Positions 26,742 through 34,324 of a stretch of 64,000 nt of DNA are shown piece after piece. The notes below the pieces were generated by a model, which searched no databases, was not told the DNA's origin, and saw only the letters and a program-made list of their open reading frames with translations. The DNA comes from Chloroflexota bacterium (GTDB taxonomy: Bacteria; Chloroflexota; UBA6077; FW602-bin22; CADDYW01): assembly GCA_902810745.1 (NCBI GenBank), contig CADDYW010000009.1:1-64000 (forward strand), given 5' to 3'. Made by a program: the position numbers and the translations under genes. How positions within the stretch are numbered: the stretch's first letter is position 1; each line of letters starts with the position of its first letter.

Positions 26742-27632
26742 TCAGACGCGACGGCTGAGCCAGATCAGGGCAGCGAGCGAGCCGATCAGCAGCACTCCGA
26801 CGGCGACGAGCGCGGGCGTGTACCACCCTGGAAGGCCCCCGTGCTCGCTTGCCGACGAATCAGTCGTGAGAGACAGAGGGCGGAGGCCCGCGACTGGCTG
26901 CGGCGTCGGCGCGGCGCCCGCGTTCCCGGTGGCCTCCCCTTGCGGCGTAGCTGACTGGCCGGCCACGGGCGCAGCTGCCTTCTGCACGCGTTCGACCGGC
27001 GTGACCGCGCTGCTGACCCCGGAGGTTGGCGCCGCGGCCGCTTGCGCCAGACCACTCGCGTTGTGGCCTGGCACCGCGGGAGCAGGGGTTGGTGCCACTG
27101 TTGGAGGTTGCGCCGAGGCGGCGAGTGGTTGGACGGCTTCTCTTGGCGCAGCCGTGGCCGGTTGCGTCGATTCCCCCGCTGCTTGATTGGAGCTGCTAGC
27201 AGGTACCGGCATCGCGGCCGGAGCGCTCGTCGGAACGGCGGCCGCGAATGGGCGCGCTGCACTGCTCGCCGCTGGCTCGAGCGCAGGTGTTGCTGGCGAT
27301 AGCTGTCCCGGCAGGACGAAACGCAGCGCGAGCAGGGCGACGAGTGTCGCCGCCAGGACGCCGGTCGACCACCGCAGCCACACCACCTGGGGAGAGCGGC
27401 GCCTGGTTTGTGCAGGAATGGTGAAGCTGCGCGGGATTGGCCGGAGTGGTACCTGCCGAAGGAGCTGAACGGTCATTCGAAGGCTCTCGAAGTCGCGCCG
27501 GCATTCGACGCACCCGCGCAGGTGCGCCTCGACTGCCTGCCGCTCGGCGTCAGACAGGTCGCCGTTCATAAACTCGGAGAGCCGCTCGTGAACGTGTTCC
27601 GAGCCGCTGACTGAAGCTGGTTCGCTCATCAT
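26742..27632 (-). CDS. Zinc-finger anti-sigma factor with transmembrane segment
   Basis: A 296-residue protein. Its N-terminal zinc-binding anti-sigma domain is HVHERLSEFMNGDLSDAERQ..HLRGCVECRRDF (H-x3-C-x2-C), followed by a membrane segment (about residues 87-105). A long Ala/Pro/Thr-rich, probably extracytoplasmic linker (about 110-265) precedes a second hydrophobic segment at the C-terminus (LVAVGVLLIGSLAALIWL) followed by RR. It lies 18 bp after the ECF sigma gene and should hold that sigma factor inactive at the membrane. The second anchor and low-complexity linker are unusual and could serve as a cell-surface sensor or stalk. Confidence 0.8.
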   Translation of the reverse strand: MMSEPASVSGSEHVHERLSEFMNGDLSDAERQAVEAHLRGCVECRRDFESLRMTVQLLRQVPLRPIPRSFTIPAQTRRRSPQVVWLRWSTGVLAATLVALLALRFVLPGQLSPATPALEPAASSAARPFAAAVPTSAPAAMPVPASSSNQAAGESTQPATAAPREAVQPLAASAQPPTVAPTPAPAVPGHNASGLAQAAAAPTSGVSSAVTPVERVQKAAAPVAGQSATPQGEATGNAGAAPTPQPVAGLRPLSLTTDSSASEHGGLPGWYTPALVAVGVLLIGSLAALIWLSRRV

Positions 27633-27650
27633 GCTATATCGTAGACGGTC

Positions 27651-28256
27651 TCAACCTTTCCAAAGTTCCGGATGCTGCATCAGATAGTCGCGCAGCCGCG
27701 CGCGGGCGCGACTCAAGCGCGACTTCACCGTACCAAGATTCACGTTCAGCGCCGTGCCAATCTCGTCATAGCTCAGCCCGTGAATGTCGTAGAGGATGAG
27801 AACTGCTCGCTGGTCCAACGGAATTGTTTCCAGGCCCTCCTGGATCTTCTCGGCGAGCTCGTGGCGGAGCGTGATCACCTCGGGCAGATCGGCTGGGTCA
27901 GTGACGTCGAACGAGGCATTCTCAGTCATCTCATCGAGGGAGTGGCCTTTCTTGTGGTGGCTGCTCCGGAGCACGTCGTAGCTTGCATTGGTGACGATAC
28001 GTAGCAGCCAGGATCGAAATGACCCGCCCTTGAACTGATCCAGGTGGCGGAACGCGGAAAGAAAGGCGTCCTGGGTCACGTCGGCAGCGGTGTCGGCGTC
28101 ACCGACGAGTCTCAGGGCAACGTTAAATGCCAGCTCCTGGTACGCGATCACGAGCTGGTTGAACGCGCTGGTATCTCCATTCCGCGCGGCCACGATACGG
28201 CTGGCTTCGTCGCCAAGCGCGGTTGCGAGGGACACGGCGTCGCGTCTTGACGTCAA
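27651..28256 (-). CDS. ECF-type RNA polymerase sigma factor
   Basis: A 201-residue sigma-70 family factor with region 2 (FNQLVIAYQELAFNVALRLVGDADTAADVTQDAFLSAFRHLDQFKG..FRSWLLRIVTNASYDVLR) and region 4 (LETIPLDQRAVLILYDIHGLSYDEIGTALNVNLGTVKSRLSRARARL). It is of the SigE/SigW-like ECF type controlled by the zinc-finger anti-sigma gene directly downstream. The track start is a TTG; a GTG seven codons later is also possible. It is divergent from the phosphofructokinase gene. Confidence 0.92.
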   Translation of the reverse strand: MTSRRDAVSLATALGDEASRIVAARNGDTSAFNQLVIAYQELAFNVALRLVGDADTAADVTQDAFLSAFRHLDQFKGGSFRSWLLRIVTNASYDVLRSSHHKKGHSLDEMTENASFDVTDPADLPEVITLRHELAEKIQEGLETIPLDQRAVLILYDIHGLSYDEIGTALNVNLGTVKSRLSRARARLRDYLMQHPELWKG

Positions 28257-28381
28257 TTTCTCGGGTGACCTATACTTAAGAGCACGTGTATATAGGATGA
28301 CTTTCGTGGATCGCAGGCAACAGCCTCCTGTAGTTTAGCAGGTGCGACTGGTGCTGGCTACTACGCCTTGGGGGGAATTTC

Positions 28382-29410
28382 GTGAGAATTGGCGTCCTCA
28401 CCGGTGGTGGTGACTGCCCGGGACTGAACGCGGCAATTCGGGCAGTCGTTCGCCGGGCTGATCACTACGGGTATGAAGTACTTGGTATTCACAATGGCTG
28501 GGCTGGCTTGCTCGGGGAAGGCAGTATCGCTCCCCTGTCTGTCCGCGACGTGTCAGGAATTCTGCCCCTCGGGGGAACGATTCTTGGAACGTCGCGAACC
28601 AATCCCTTCAAAAATCCCGAGCACGTTCAGCAGGTTATGGCAAACCTGGATCGGCACGGCCTCGATGCGCTCGTGGCGATTGGAGGGGATGATACCCTGG
28701 GTGTCGCAGCCAAGCTCTATGAACGCGACGTCCGGGTGGTCGGCATTCCCAAGACGATGGACAACGACGTCAATGGGACCGATTACACCATCGGCTTCAA
28801 CTCGGCCGTGACAATTGTCGCGGATGCACTCGACAAGCTTCACACGACCGCGAGCTCACATCACCGCGTCCTCGTCGTCGAGGTCATGGGGCGAGACGCG
28901 GGCTGGGTCGCGGTTGTCGGCGGGCTCGCCGGCGGCGCAGACTTTATTCTGATCCCCGAGCGACCGACCAATGTCGAGACCGTCTGCCGGCACCTTGAAC
29001 GGCGGCGACAGATGGGCAAGGACTTCAGTATCATCGTCGTGGCCGAGGGTGCGGTCGTTCCAGATCTGCCAACCCTCGAGCAGAGCGACACGGACCAGTT
29101 CGGTCACGTCCGACTCGATCGTCGGAATATCGGCGAGCTGGTCGGGCGCGAGATCGAACGTCGGACGGGTTTTGAGACCCGCGTCACCGTTCTGGGACAC
29201 CTCCAGCGCGGCGGGTCGCCAACTCTCTTCGATCGCGTCCTCGCCACGCGCTTTGGCGTCGCGGCCGTCGATTACATCAACGAGGGTCGCTTCGGGTTCA
29301 TGCCTGCGCTGCGGGGCGTGGAGATCGTCCCGTGCAAGCTGTCCGAGGCGGTCGCCACCAATCGCCGGGTCGACCTGACCCTGTACGAGCTGGCTCAGCT
29401 CTTCTACTAG
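28382..29410 (+). CDS. pfkA: 6-phosphofructokinase, residues suggest PPi dependence
   Basis: A 342-residue phosphofructokinase. IGVLTGGGDCPGLNAAIRAVV opens the fold and the catalytic loop is PKTMDNDVNGTDYTIGFNSAV; VVEVMGRDAGWVAV and LGHLQRGGSPT follow. The phosphoryl-donor residues read GGDDT (about 101-105) and PKT (about 123-125): Asp and Lys instead of the two Gly of ATP-dependent E. coli PfkA. These are the positions generally linked with pyrophosphate-dependent enzymes. GTG start with GGGGGG upstream. It is followed immediately by repeat copy 2. Confidence 0.9.
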   Translation: MRIGVLTGGGDCPGLNAAIRAVVRRADHYGYEVLGIHNGWAGLLGEGSIAPLSVRDVSGILPLGGTILGTSRTNPFKNPEHVQQVMANLDRHGLDALVAIGGDDTLGVAAKLYERDVRVVGIPKTMDNDVNGTDYTIGFNSAVTIVADALDKLHTTASSHHRVLVVEVMGRDAGWVAVVGGLAGGADFILIPERPTNVETVCRHLERRRQMGKDFSIIVVAEGAVVPDLPTLEQSDTDQFGHVRLDRRNIGELVGREIERRTGFETRVTVLGHLQRGGSPTLFDRVLATRFGVAAVDYINEGRFGFMPALRGVEIVPCKLSEAVATNRRVDLTLYELAQLFY

Positions 29411-29415
29411 GGCAT

Positions 29416-29590
29416 GGGGCAGTGCGAATAAGCTAGCAGCCGCCCAATCCCCTCTCCCTGTGGAAGAGGGTGAGGGTGAGGGCCGGGGGTCCCGGGCGGC
29501 GCCGCGGATACACACCCTCACCCCGGCCCTCTCGCAGAAGGAGAGGGAGATAGCCATCTCCCCGGCAGCTTAACCTTTCCGCTCGACGCT
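29416..29590 (+). repeat. Dispersed hairpin-rich repeat, copy 2
   Basis: Same orientation and block order as the copy at 302-460, starting only a few bases after the pfk stop codon. It is the longest copy: GGGTGAGGGTGAGGGCCGGGG on one side faces CACCCTCACCCCGGCCCTCTC on the other, allowing a long imperfect stem around the GGCGGCGCCGCGG centre. It ends with CATCTCCCCGGCAGCT and CTTTC..GACGCT. It lies between convergent genes and could form a bidirectional terminator or 3'-end stabiliser. Confidence 0.8.
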
Positions 29591-29610
29591 GCAAAAGCGA
29601 AACCTACACG

Positions 29611-29640
29611 GATGTGTCTGATCTGCAGATCAGGCACATC
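29611..29640. terminator. Long palindrome between convergent genes
   Basis: GATGTG-T-CTGATC, TGCA, GATCAG-G-CACATC: a 13-pair stem with one G-U wobble and a TGCA loop; the inner 16 bases are a perfect palindrome. No U-tract follows on either strand, so it could be a factor-assisted terminator between pfkA and mrfB or a protein-binding site. The rest of 29641-29802 holds nothing I recognise. Confidence 0.35.
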
Positions 29641-29802
29641 CGGCGAGCTTTCTACCCGGAATGTACCGCAGGGCCGGCGGCCATCGTACTGGGCCAGGCG
29701 TCGACCTGAGGACCGGACGAAACGAATGGCCCGGATCTTCGGCTGTTTCCTCTTTGCCCCGGGGTGGCGACACGCGAGAACCAGCGCTACCGTGCTCGTG
29801 AT

Positions 29803-30996
29803 TCAGAAGCTCTTCTGGCCCAGCCTCCTTCTGGTTTTCGACTCAAGTCGAGCGATACGCTGACCCAGGTCCCTGGCGGTCGCCTCGCTGCGTGGAGACG
29901 GGTGCCGCTGCAGGAGATCGAGTGCCCGGCGAGCATAGACGAGCGCCCGATCCGGCCGGCTCACGCGGTGCTCGTAGATCTTGGCGAGCTCGATCGCGGC
30001 CGTGGCGGCCGGTGCCATCGAATAGGCGGAAACTGCTTCGTAGAGCTGGATCGCCCGATCCAGCTCGTTGACTTTGCGCGCCAGGGTAGCGAGGCGCGTG
30101 AGTGCCTCCACGCGCTCGGTCGGGGAGGCACCGATCAACGCGGCCTCGTAGTAGCGCGCTGCGCGGGCGAGATAGCCCGATCCCTCAAGTAGCCTTGCCA
30201 GTCCGAGAAGATCGCTCGGGCTCGACGATCGGGCTAGCCTTTCGTCGTGAAGCAGTCGACCGATAACTCCAGTCAGCAGCGCTAACGAGCAGACGTCCTG
30301 TCGGTTGTGCTCGATGACGGGATCGATCAGATCGGGCGATCGGTCGCGTAAGAACGCGAAATATCGTCCTGGGATCTCGTATCCCGGTACGTCGCGCTCA
30401 CGGATGATGCCGAGGATTCGTTCCTCCAGCGTCGCGAGGTTGCTTTTGCGCAGTCGGCGGCTCCAGATCTGCCGCGCCGGCCGCAGAAGATCGAGGTGAT
30501 GACGGGGCGTCGGCATAGGCAGCCGGTGCAGGACGTAGCGAGCCTCGAGCATCGGAACGTCAAAGCATTTGCCGTTGAAGGTAATGACACAATCGAAGCG
30601 CGAGATCAGGGTCGCGGCCGATTCGAGATAGGCAGTCTCGGAAGCTGGATCGTGAAGGAAGTACTGCCGTACAACAAAGTCATCGGCGTCCGCGAATCCC
30701 AATCCGATAACGATGACCAGTGTTCCGGCACCGGGGCTCAGGCCAGTCGTCTCAATGTCGAGGTAGACCGCACCTCGCGCCAACGGTGCCTCCCCACCCG
30801 GACCGCCGAGCAGATGTGCGACTCCACGTGACATGTCTGCCAGCGCGTGTCCTAATGGGAGCCGAGCGTCGAAAACGGCGATCTGTCCACGGGCGCCCGC
30901 GTCTCGAGGCGCTGACGGCGTGACGGTAGGCTGCTGAGCCGCCGGAAGCAGTCGTCTGAGGTCTTCGTCGTGGCCCCTGGGCTCGTGCACTGTCAT
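29803..30996 (-). CDS. mrfB: YprB/MrfB-like exonuclease with TPR repeats
   Basis: A 397-residue protein whose middle is a DnaQ-like 3'-5' exonuclease fold: VYLDIETTGLSPGAGTLV (DxE motif), CVITFNGKCFDVPMLEARY (second Asp) and IEHNRQDVCSLALL (H-x4-D, DEDDh type). C-terminal repeats (LARAARYYEAALIGAS, LDRAIQLYEAVSAYS, PDRALVYARRALDLLQ) form TPR helices. In B. subtilis the homologous YprB/MrfB works with the YprA/MrfA helicase in mitomycin-C damage repair; the same partner lies 46 bp upstream here. The N-terminal ~60 residues are probably disordered. Confidence 0.85.
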   Translation of the reverse strand: MTVHEPRGHDEDLRRLLPAAQQPTVTPSAPRDAGARGQIAVFDARLPLGHALADMSRGVAHLLGGPGGEAPLARGAVYLDIETTGLSPGAGTLVIVIGLGFADADDFVVRQYFLHDPASETAYLESAATLISRFDCVITFNGKCFDVPMLEARYVLHRLPMPTPRHHLDLLRPARQIWSRRLRKSNLATLEERILGIIRERDVPGYEIPGRYFAFLRDRSPDLIDPVIEHNRQDVCSLALLTGVIGRLLHDERLARSSSPSDLLGLARLLEGSGYLARAARYYEAALIGASPTERVEALTRLATLARKVNELDRAIQLYEAVSAYSMAPAATAAIELAKIYEHRVSRPDRALVYARRALDLLQRHPSPRSEATARDLGQRIARLESKTRRRLGQKSF

Positions 30997-31042
30997 GATC
31001 CTCGACCGCCTGGCCGAAAGATTTCCGAGGTCCCGTGGTGAA

Positions 31043-33298
31043 TTACCGTGTAGCCGCGCGTACGGCGCGGATCATCTCCAGCGCCACGACCTTCGCGGAT
31101 TCGCCCTCGCCCGTCGGCGCCCCGGTACAGCTCGGACAACCGTCGTCGCACGGACAGTTCGTGATGACGTCCTCCGCACTCCGAATAAGGAGATCGTGGC
31201 TCGCGTAGAGCTTCTCCGCGAAGCCGACGCCGCCAGGGATGGCATCATACAGGAAGATCGTTGGCTGACCGGTGAACGGGCTGCGTGTCTCGGCAAACAC
31301 GCCAAGGTCACCTGGACTGCACATGAGGAATAACGGCGCGACGTTCGCGAGCACGTGTGCAACCCCATCCAGCCCACGCTCGATCTCCCCACTGTTCCAT
31401 CCAGATGGTCGATCGGGAAGGGTGAGCCAGTAGGCGGTCGTGTGGAACGTATCCTCGGGCAGCCGGATCTTTCCCCAGCCGACGTTCTCGTGGGTCTCGA
31501 GCTTGATCTTCTTGAAGATGGTTGCCAGAAAGGTCACGCTCACCTCGCCCCACGCGCGACTCGTTTCGCGGGCGAACTGGTCGAGAACAGCGACCCGTAC
31601 GGCCAGGTTCGCGTCGGTGAAATAGTCGACGTCGACCTGACGGACGTATGCTTTCTTTTCCTTCCAGTCGAGCCGAAGCACCTCGTACTGGCGGCCGCCG
31701 TGCAGGTAGATCGCTTCGTCGTGGAGCATCGTGGCCGCACTCGGTCGATCCATCTCGCCGATCACGCGTACAGAGTTGGGATCGGTCTGATCCACGATGA
31801 CGACGTTCTCGCTTGCCGCAGTCCGCAGGCTGACTTCTTGAGCCGGGAAGGATTCTGCCGTCCAGAACCAGGAGTCGCCGGAGTGGAAGAGGATACGCTG
31901 CTCGGCAAGGTGCTGCAGCAGGGTCTGGATGGGGAGGGCGCCGAACTCCTCCCCATCGCGGAAAGGCAGCTCGAACGCGGCGCACTTGACGTGGCTTGCC
32001 AGGATCAGCAGGTTGTCCGGGTTCATCAGGCCGCTTTCGACCGATGCCTCAAAAAGGTAATCGGGGTGGGTGATGACGAACTGGTCGAGTGGCGTACTCG
32101 ACGCGATCAGAACTGCCAGGGATGGCGTGTCGCGCCGTCCCACCCGACCGATCTGCTGCCAGGTACTGGCGATCGTTCCCGGATAGCCGACGATGATACA
32201 CGCGTCGAGGCTGCCAATGTCGATGCCCAGCTCGAGCGCATTGGTGCTCACCACTGCCAGGACACGCCCATCTCGGAGACCACGCTCAATCGCACGTCGC
32301 TCGTTTGGGAGATAGCCACCGCGGTACCCCTGGATCGCCTCCTCGGGAAGATGGGCCTGGGCTGCCTCCTGGCGCAGGTAGCGCAGCAGGACCTCGACGC
32401 TCAGGCGGCTTCTCGCAAAGACGATCGTGTGAATACGGTTGGCAATCGTCTGGACCGCGAGACGCCGCGCGGTGGCGACCGAGCCGGCACGAATCCCCAG
32501 CGCGCGGTTGACGACGGGTGGATTGTAGAAGATCACGTGCTTCTCGCCGACCGGCGCCCCGCTATCGGTGACCACGGATACGTCGTCTCCGATGAGCTGC
32601 CGCGCCAGGGATTCGGGGTTCGCGATGCTCGCGGAGGCGAGGACGAACTGCGGGCTCGACCCGTAATGGTGGCAGATTCGCTTGAGTCGCCGCACCACGT
32701 TTGCCACGTGTGACCCGAACACGCCGCGGTAGATGTGCATCTCGTCGATCACGACGAAGCGCAAATTGGCAAACAGGCGGTGCCACTGGGTGTGATTAGG
32801 AAGGATCCCGGTATGGAGCATATCGGGATTGGTGATCACAATGTGGCCAGCCTGCCGGACCGCACGCCGGGCGTTGGCTGGTGTGTCTCCGTCGTACGTG
32901 TAGGTTTTCACGCCGAACGTCAGCCGGTCGACGAGCCCCTGTAGCTCGGCGAGCTGGTCCTGCGCCAGCGCCTTCGTAGGAAAAAGGTAGAGCGCTCGCG
33001 TGTCCGCGTTCCCTAGGATGGCATTCAGGACAGGCAGGTTGTAGCAGAGCGTCTTGCCGGAAGCAGTCGGAGTGACGATCACGCAGTTCTCGCCGCGGAG
33101 AATGCGCTCGATTGCATCCGCCTGATGCGTGTACGGGCGGTCGATCCCGCGTCGACTCAATGCCGAGACGATACGCTCGTCCAGCCCCGACGGCCACTGT
33201 CCGAACCGCGCCGGGCGAGAGGGAAAGCGGCGAATCGAAAGCACATTGCGATAGTGATCGGTGGTCTGAAACCACTCGAGGAACTGCGCGATGTTCAT
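31043..33298 (-). CDS. mrfA: YprA/MrfA-type DEAD/H helicase with Zn-binding C-terminus
   Basis: A 751-residue superfamily 2 helicase of the Hrq1/YprA group. TPTASGKTLCYNLP is Walker A and FVVIDEMHIYRG is the DEMH box; LASASIANP, STNALELGIDIGSLDACI and QQIGRVGRRDTPS are later motifs. The C-terminal MZB/DUF1998 domain holds a four-cysteine cluster (NCPCDDGCPSCTG). B. subtilis MrfA is a 3'-5' helicase that repairs mitomycin crosslinks with MrfB. I chose ATG 33298: the promoter -10 (33310-33315) lies inside the longer frame beginning at 33355, so the upstream codons are unlikely to be translated. Confidence 0.9.
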   Translation of the reverse strand: MNIAQFLEWFQTTDHYRNVLSIRRFPSRPARFGQWPSGLDERIVSALSRRGIDRPYTHQADAIERILRGENCVIVTPTASGKTLCYNLPVLNAILGNADTRALYLFPTKALAQDQLAELQGLVDRLTFGVKTYTYDGDTPANARRAVRQAGHIVITNPDMLHTGILPNHTQWHRLFANLRFVVIDEMHIYRGVFGSHVANVVRRLKRICHHYGSSPQFVLASASIANPESLARQLIGDDVSVVTDSGAPVGEKHVIFYNPPVVNRALGIRAGSVATARRLAVQTIANRIHTIVFARSRLSVEVLLRYLRQEAAQAHLPEEAIQGYRGGYLPNERRAIERGLRDGRVLAVVSTNALELGIDIGSLDACIIVGYPGTIASTWQQIGRVGRRDTPSLAVLIASSTPLDQFVITHPDYLFEASVESGLMNPDNLLILASHVKCAAFELPFRDGEEFGALPIQTLLQHLAEQRILFHSGDSWFWTAESFPAQEVSLRTAASENVVIVDQTDPNSVRVIGEMDRPSAATMLHDEAIYLHGGRQYEVLRLDWKEKKAYVRQVDVDYFTDANLAVRVAVLDQFARETSRAWGEVSVTFLATIFKKIKLETHENVGWGKIRLPEDTFHTTAYWLTLPDRPSGWNSGEIERGLDGVAHVLANVAPLFLMCSPGDLGVFAETRSPFTGQPTIFLYDAIPGGVGFAEKLYASHDLLIRSAEDVITNCPCDDGCPSCTGAPTGEGESAKVVALEMIRAVRAATR

Positions 33299-33309
33299 GG
33301 CGTGCTCGC

Positions 33310-33339
33310 ATTGTAGCCGGGCGAAGAAGCAATCTGCAA
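33310..33339 (-). promoter_or_regulatory. Promoter of mrfA-mrfB, near-leaderless
   Basis: On the minus strand, TTGCAG (complement of 33334-33339) and TACAAT (complement of 33310-33315) are 18 bp apart. The predicted start site (about 33303) lies only about five bases before the ATG of mrfA, so the transcript would be leaderless or nearly so. Confidence 0.5.
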
Positions 33340-33520
33340 GGCCGGGCGGGCACACCTTGTGCAGATAGCCTCGCTTCGCTGGTGCTCCACCAGGCGGTGT
33401 AGAGCCAGAGTTCGTCCCGAGCTTGCCACGACCGCCTGACCGTTTTGGGTGGGCAACCAGTCGGAGGTTTCACCACGTTTGCGTTCTGGCTGGAGGAGAA
33501 TGGGAGCGCAGGAGGATCAG

Positions 33521-34009
33521 ATGGCAGAGGAAGTCCGCGGTGAACGCTTCGAAGGCCGAGAACCCTTCCGCGAACGGCCGGCCGAGCCGAGCGTGTTTTA
33601 CATGGGCGATCACGGACCGTTTCCCGGGCAGGTAACGCCAAGATCTGACCAGGATATCAAGCGCGACGTCGAGACGGCCCTCTTTTACGACGATGCCGTC
33701 AGCTCTATCGGCATCCAGGTATCGGTTCAGGATGGCATGGTCACCCTCGACGGAACGGTCAGCTCCACCCTGGCTAAAGACCTCGCAGCGCAGGACGCCT
33801 GGACGGTGAGTGGAGTCCGTGGCGTGCAGAACAATCTCGTCGTTCACGAGACGCCGACGCCGAGCCGTGCTGCCGGTCAGGACGTGATCGCGGCAAAGCC
33901 GCCGATGCCTGGTTACGGCATTCCAATCGAGCAGCCAGCGCCGTCTGCCCAGCCCGGGCAGCAGGCTGCACCGCAGCCCCGACAGGGGCAGCGGCCGCAG
34001 CAGACGTAG
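33521..34009 (+). CDS. BON-domain protein with Pro/Gln-rich tail
   Basis: A 162-residue protein. The centre is a single BON domain (SDQDIKRDVETALFYDDAVSSIGIQVSVQDGMVTLDGTVSSTLAKDLAAQDAWTVSGVRGVQNNLVV), a fold that binds phospholipids or other ligands, in about residues 45-115. There is no signal peptide. The C-terminus is a Pro/Gln/Ala tail (PSAQPGQQAAPQPRQGQRPQQT) and is probably disordered. ATG 33521 has AGGAGG five bases upstream; an ATG at 33500 has its Shine-Dalgarno too close. Confidence 0.7.
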   Translation: MAEEVRGERFEGREPFRERPAEPSVFYMGDHGPFPGQVTPRSDQDIKRDVETALFYDDAVSSIGIQVSVQDGMVTLDGTVSSTLAKDLAAQDAWTVSGVRGVQNNLVVHETPTPSRAAGQDVIAAKPPMPGYGIPIEQPAPSAQPGQQAAPQPRQGQRPQQT

Positions 34010-34324
34010 GCCCTCGGCCCGCGTCATTTCTCACCGCACACCGCGGTACATAGACCAGTGCGCGGCAGGCATCGCCGAGGGCGACAGCAAGGCGGGCCCG
34101 GACCGTTGACGCTGGGCAACCCGACGTCACGACCGGCCGAGCGATACCCGGCCCGGACCGCTGCTCTCCGCTGAGAGTCCTGCCGCGCGGAGTGTTGTCC
34201 GACGTCAGGCCAGGGACGACGAGAGCGTTCAGTGCACCCGGGTCAGGCCGCGGAGGTGGTAAAATCGATCGTCCGCCCGACGAGGGCTGGCTCGGCTGCA
34301 GATGGACGACGGGCTATCGGCTCG
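34010..34324. other. 315-bp gap, no gene recognised
   Basis: Between the BON gene and the convergent NYN gene. No reading frame with family features, no clear terminator and no RNA motif were recognised. Confidence 0.45.
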
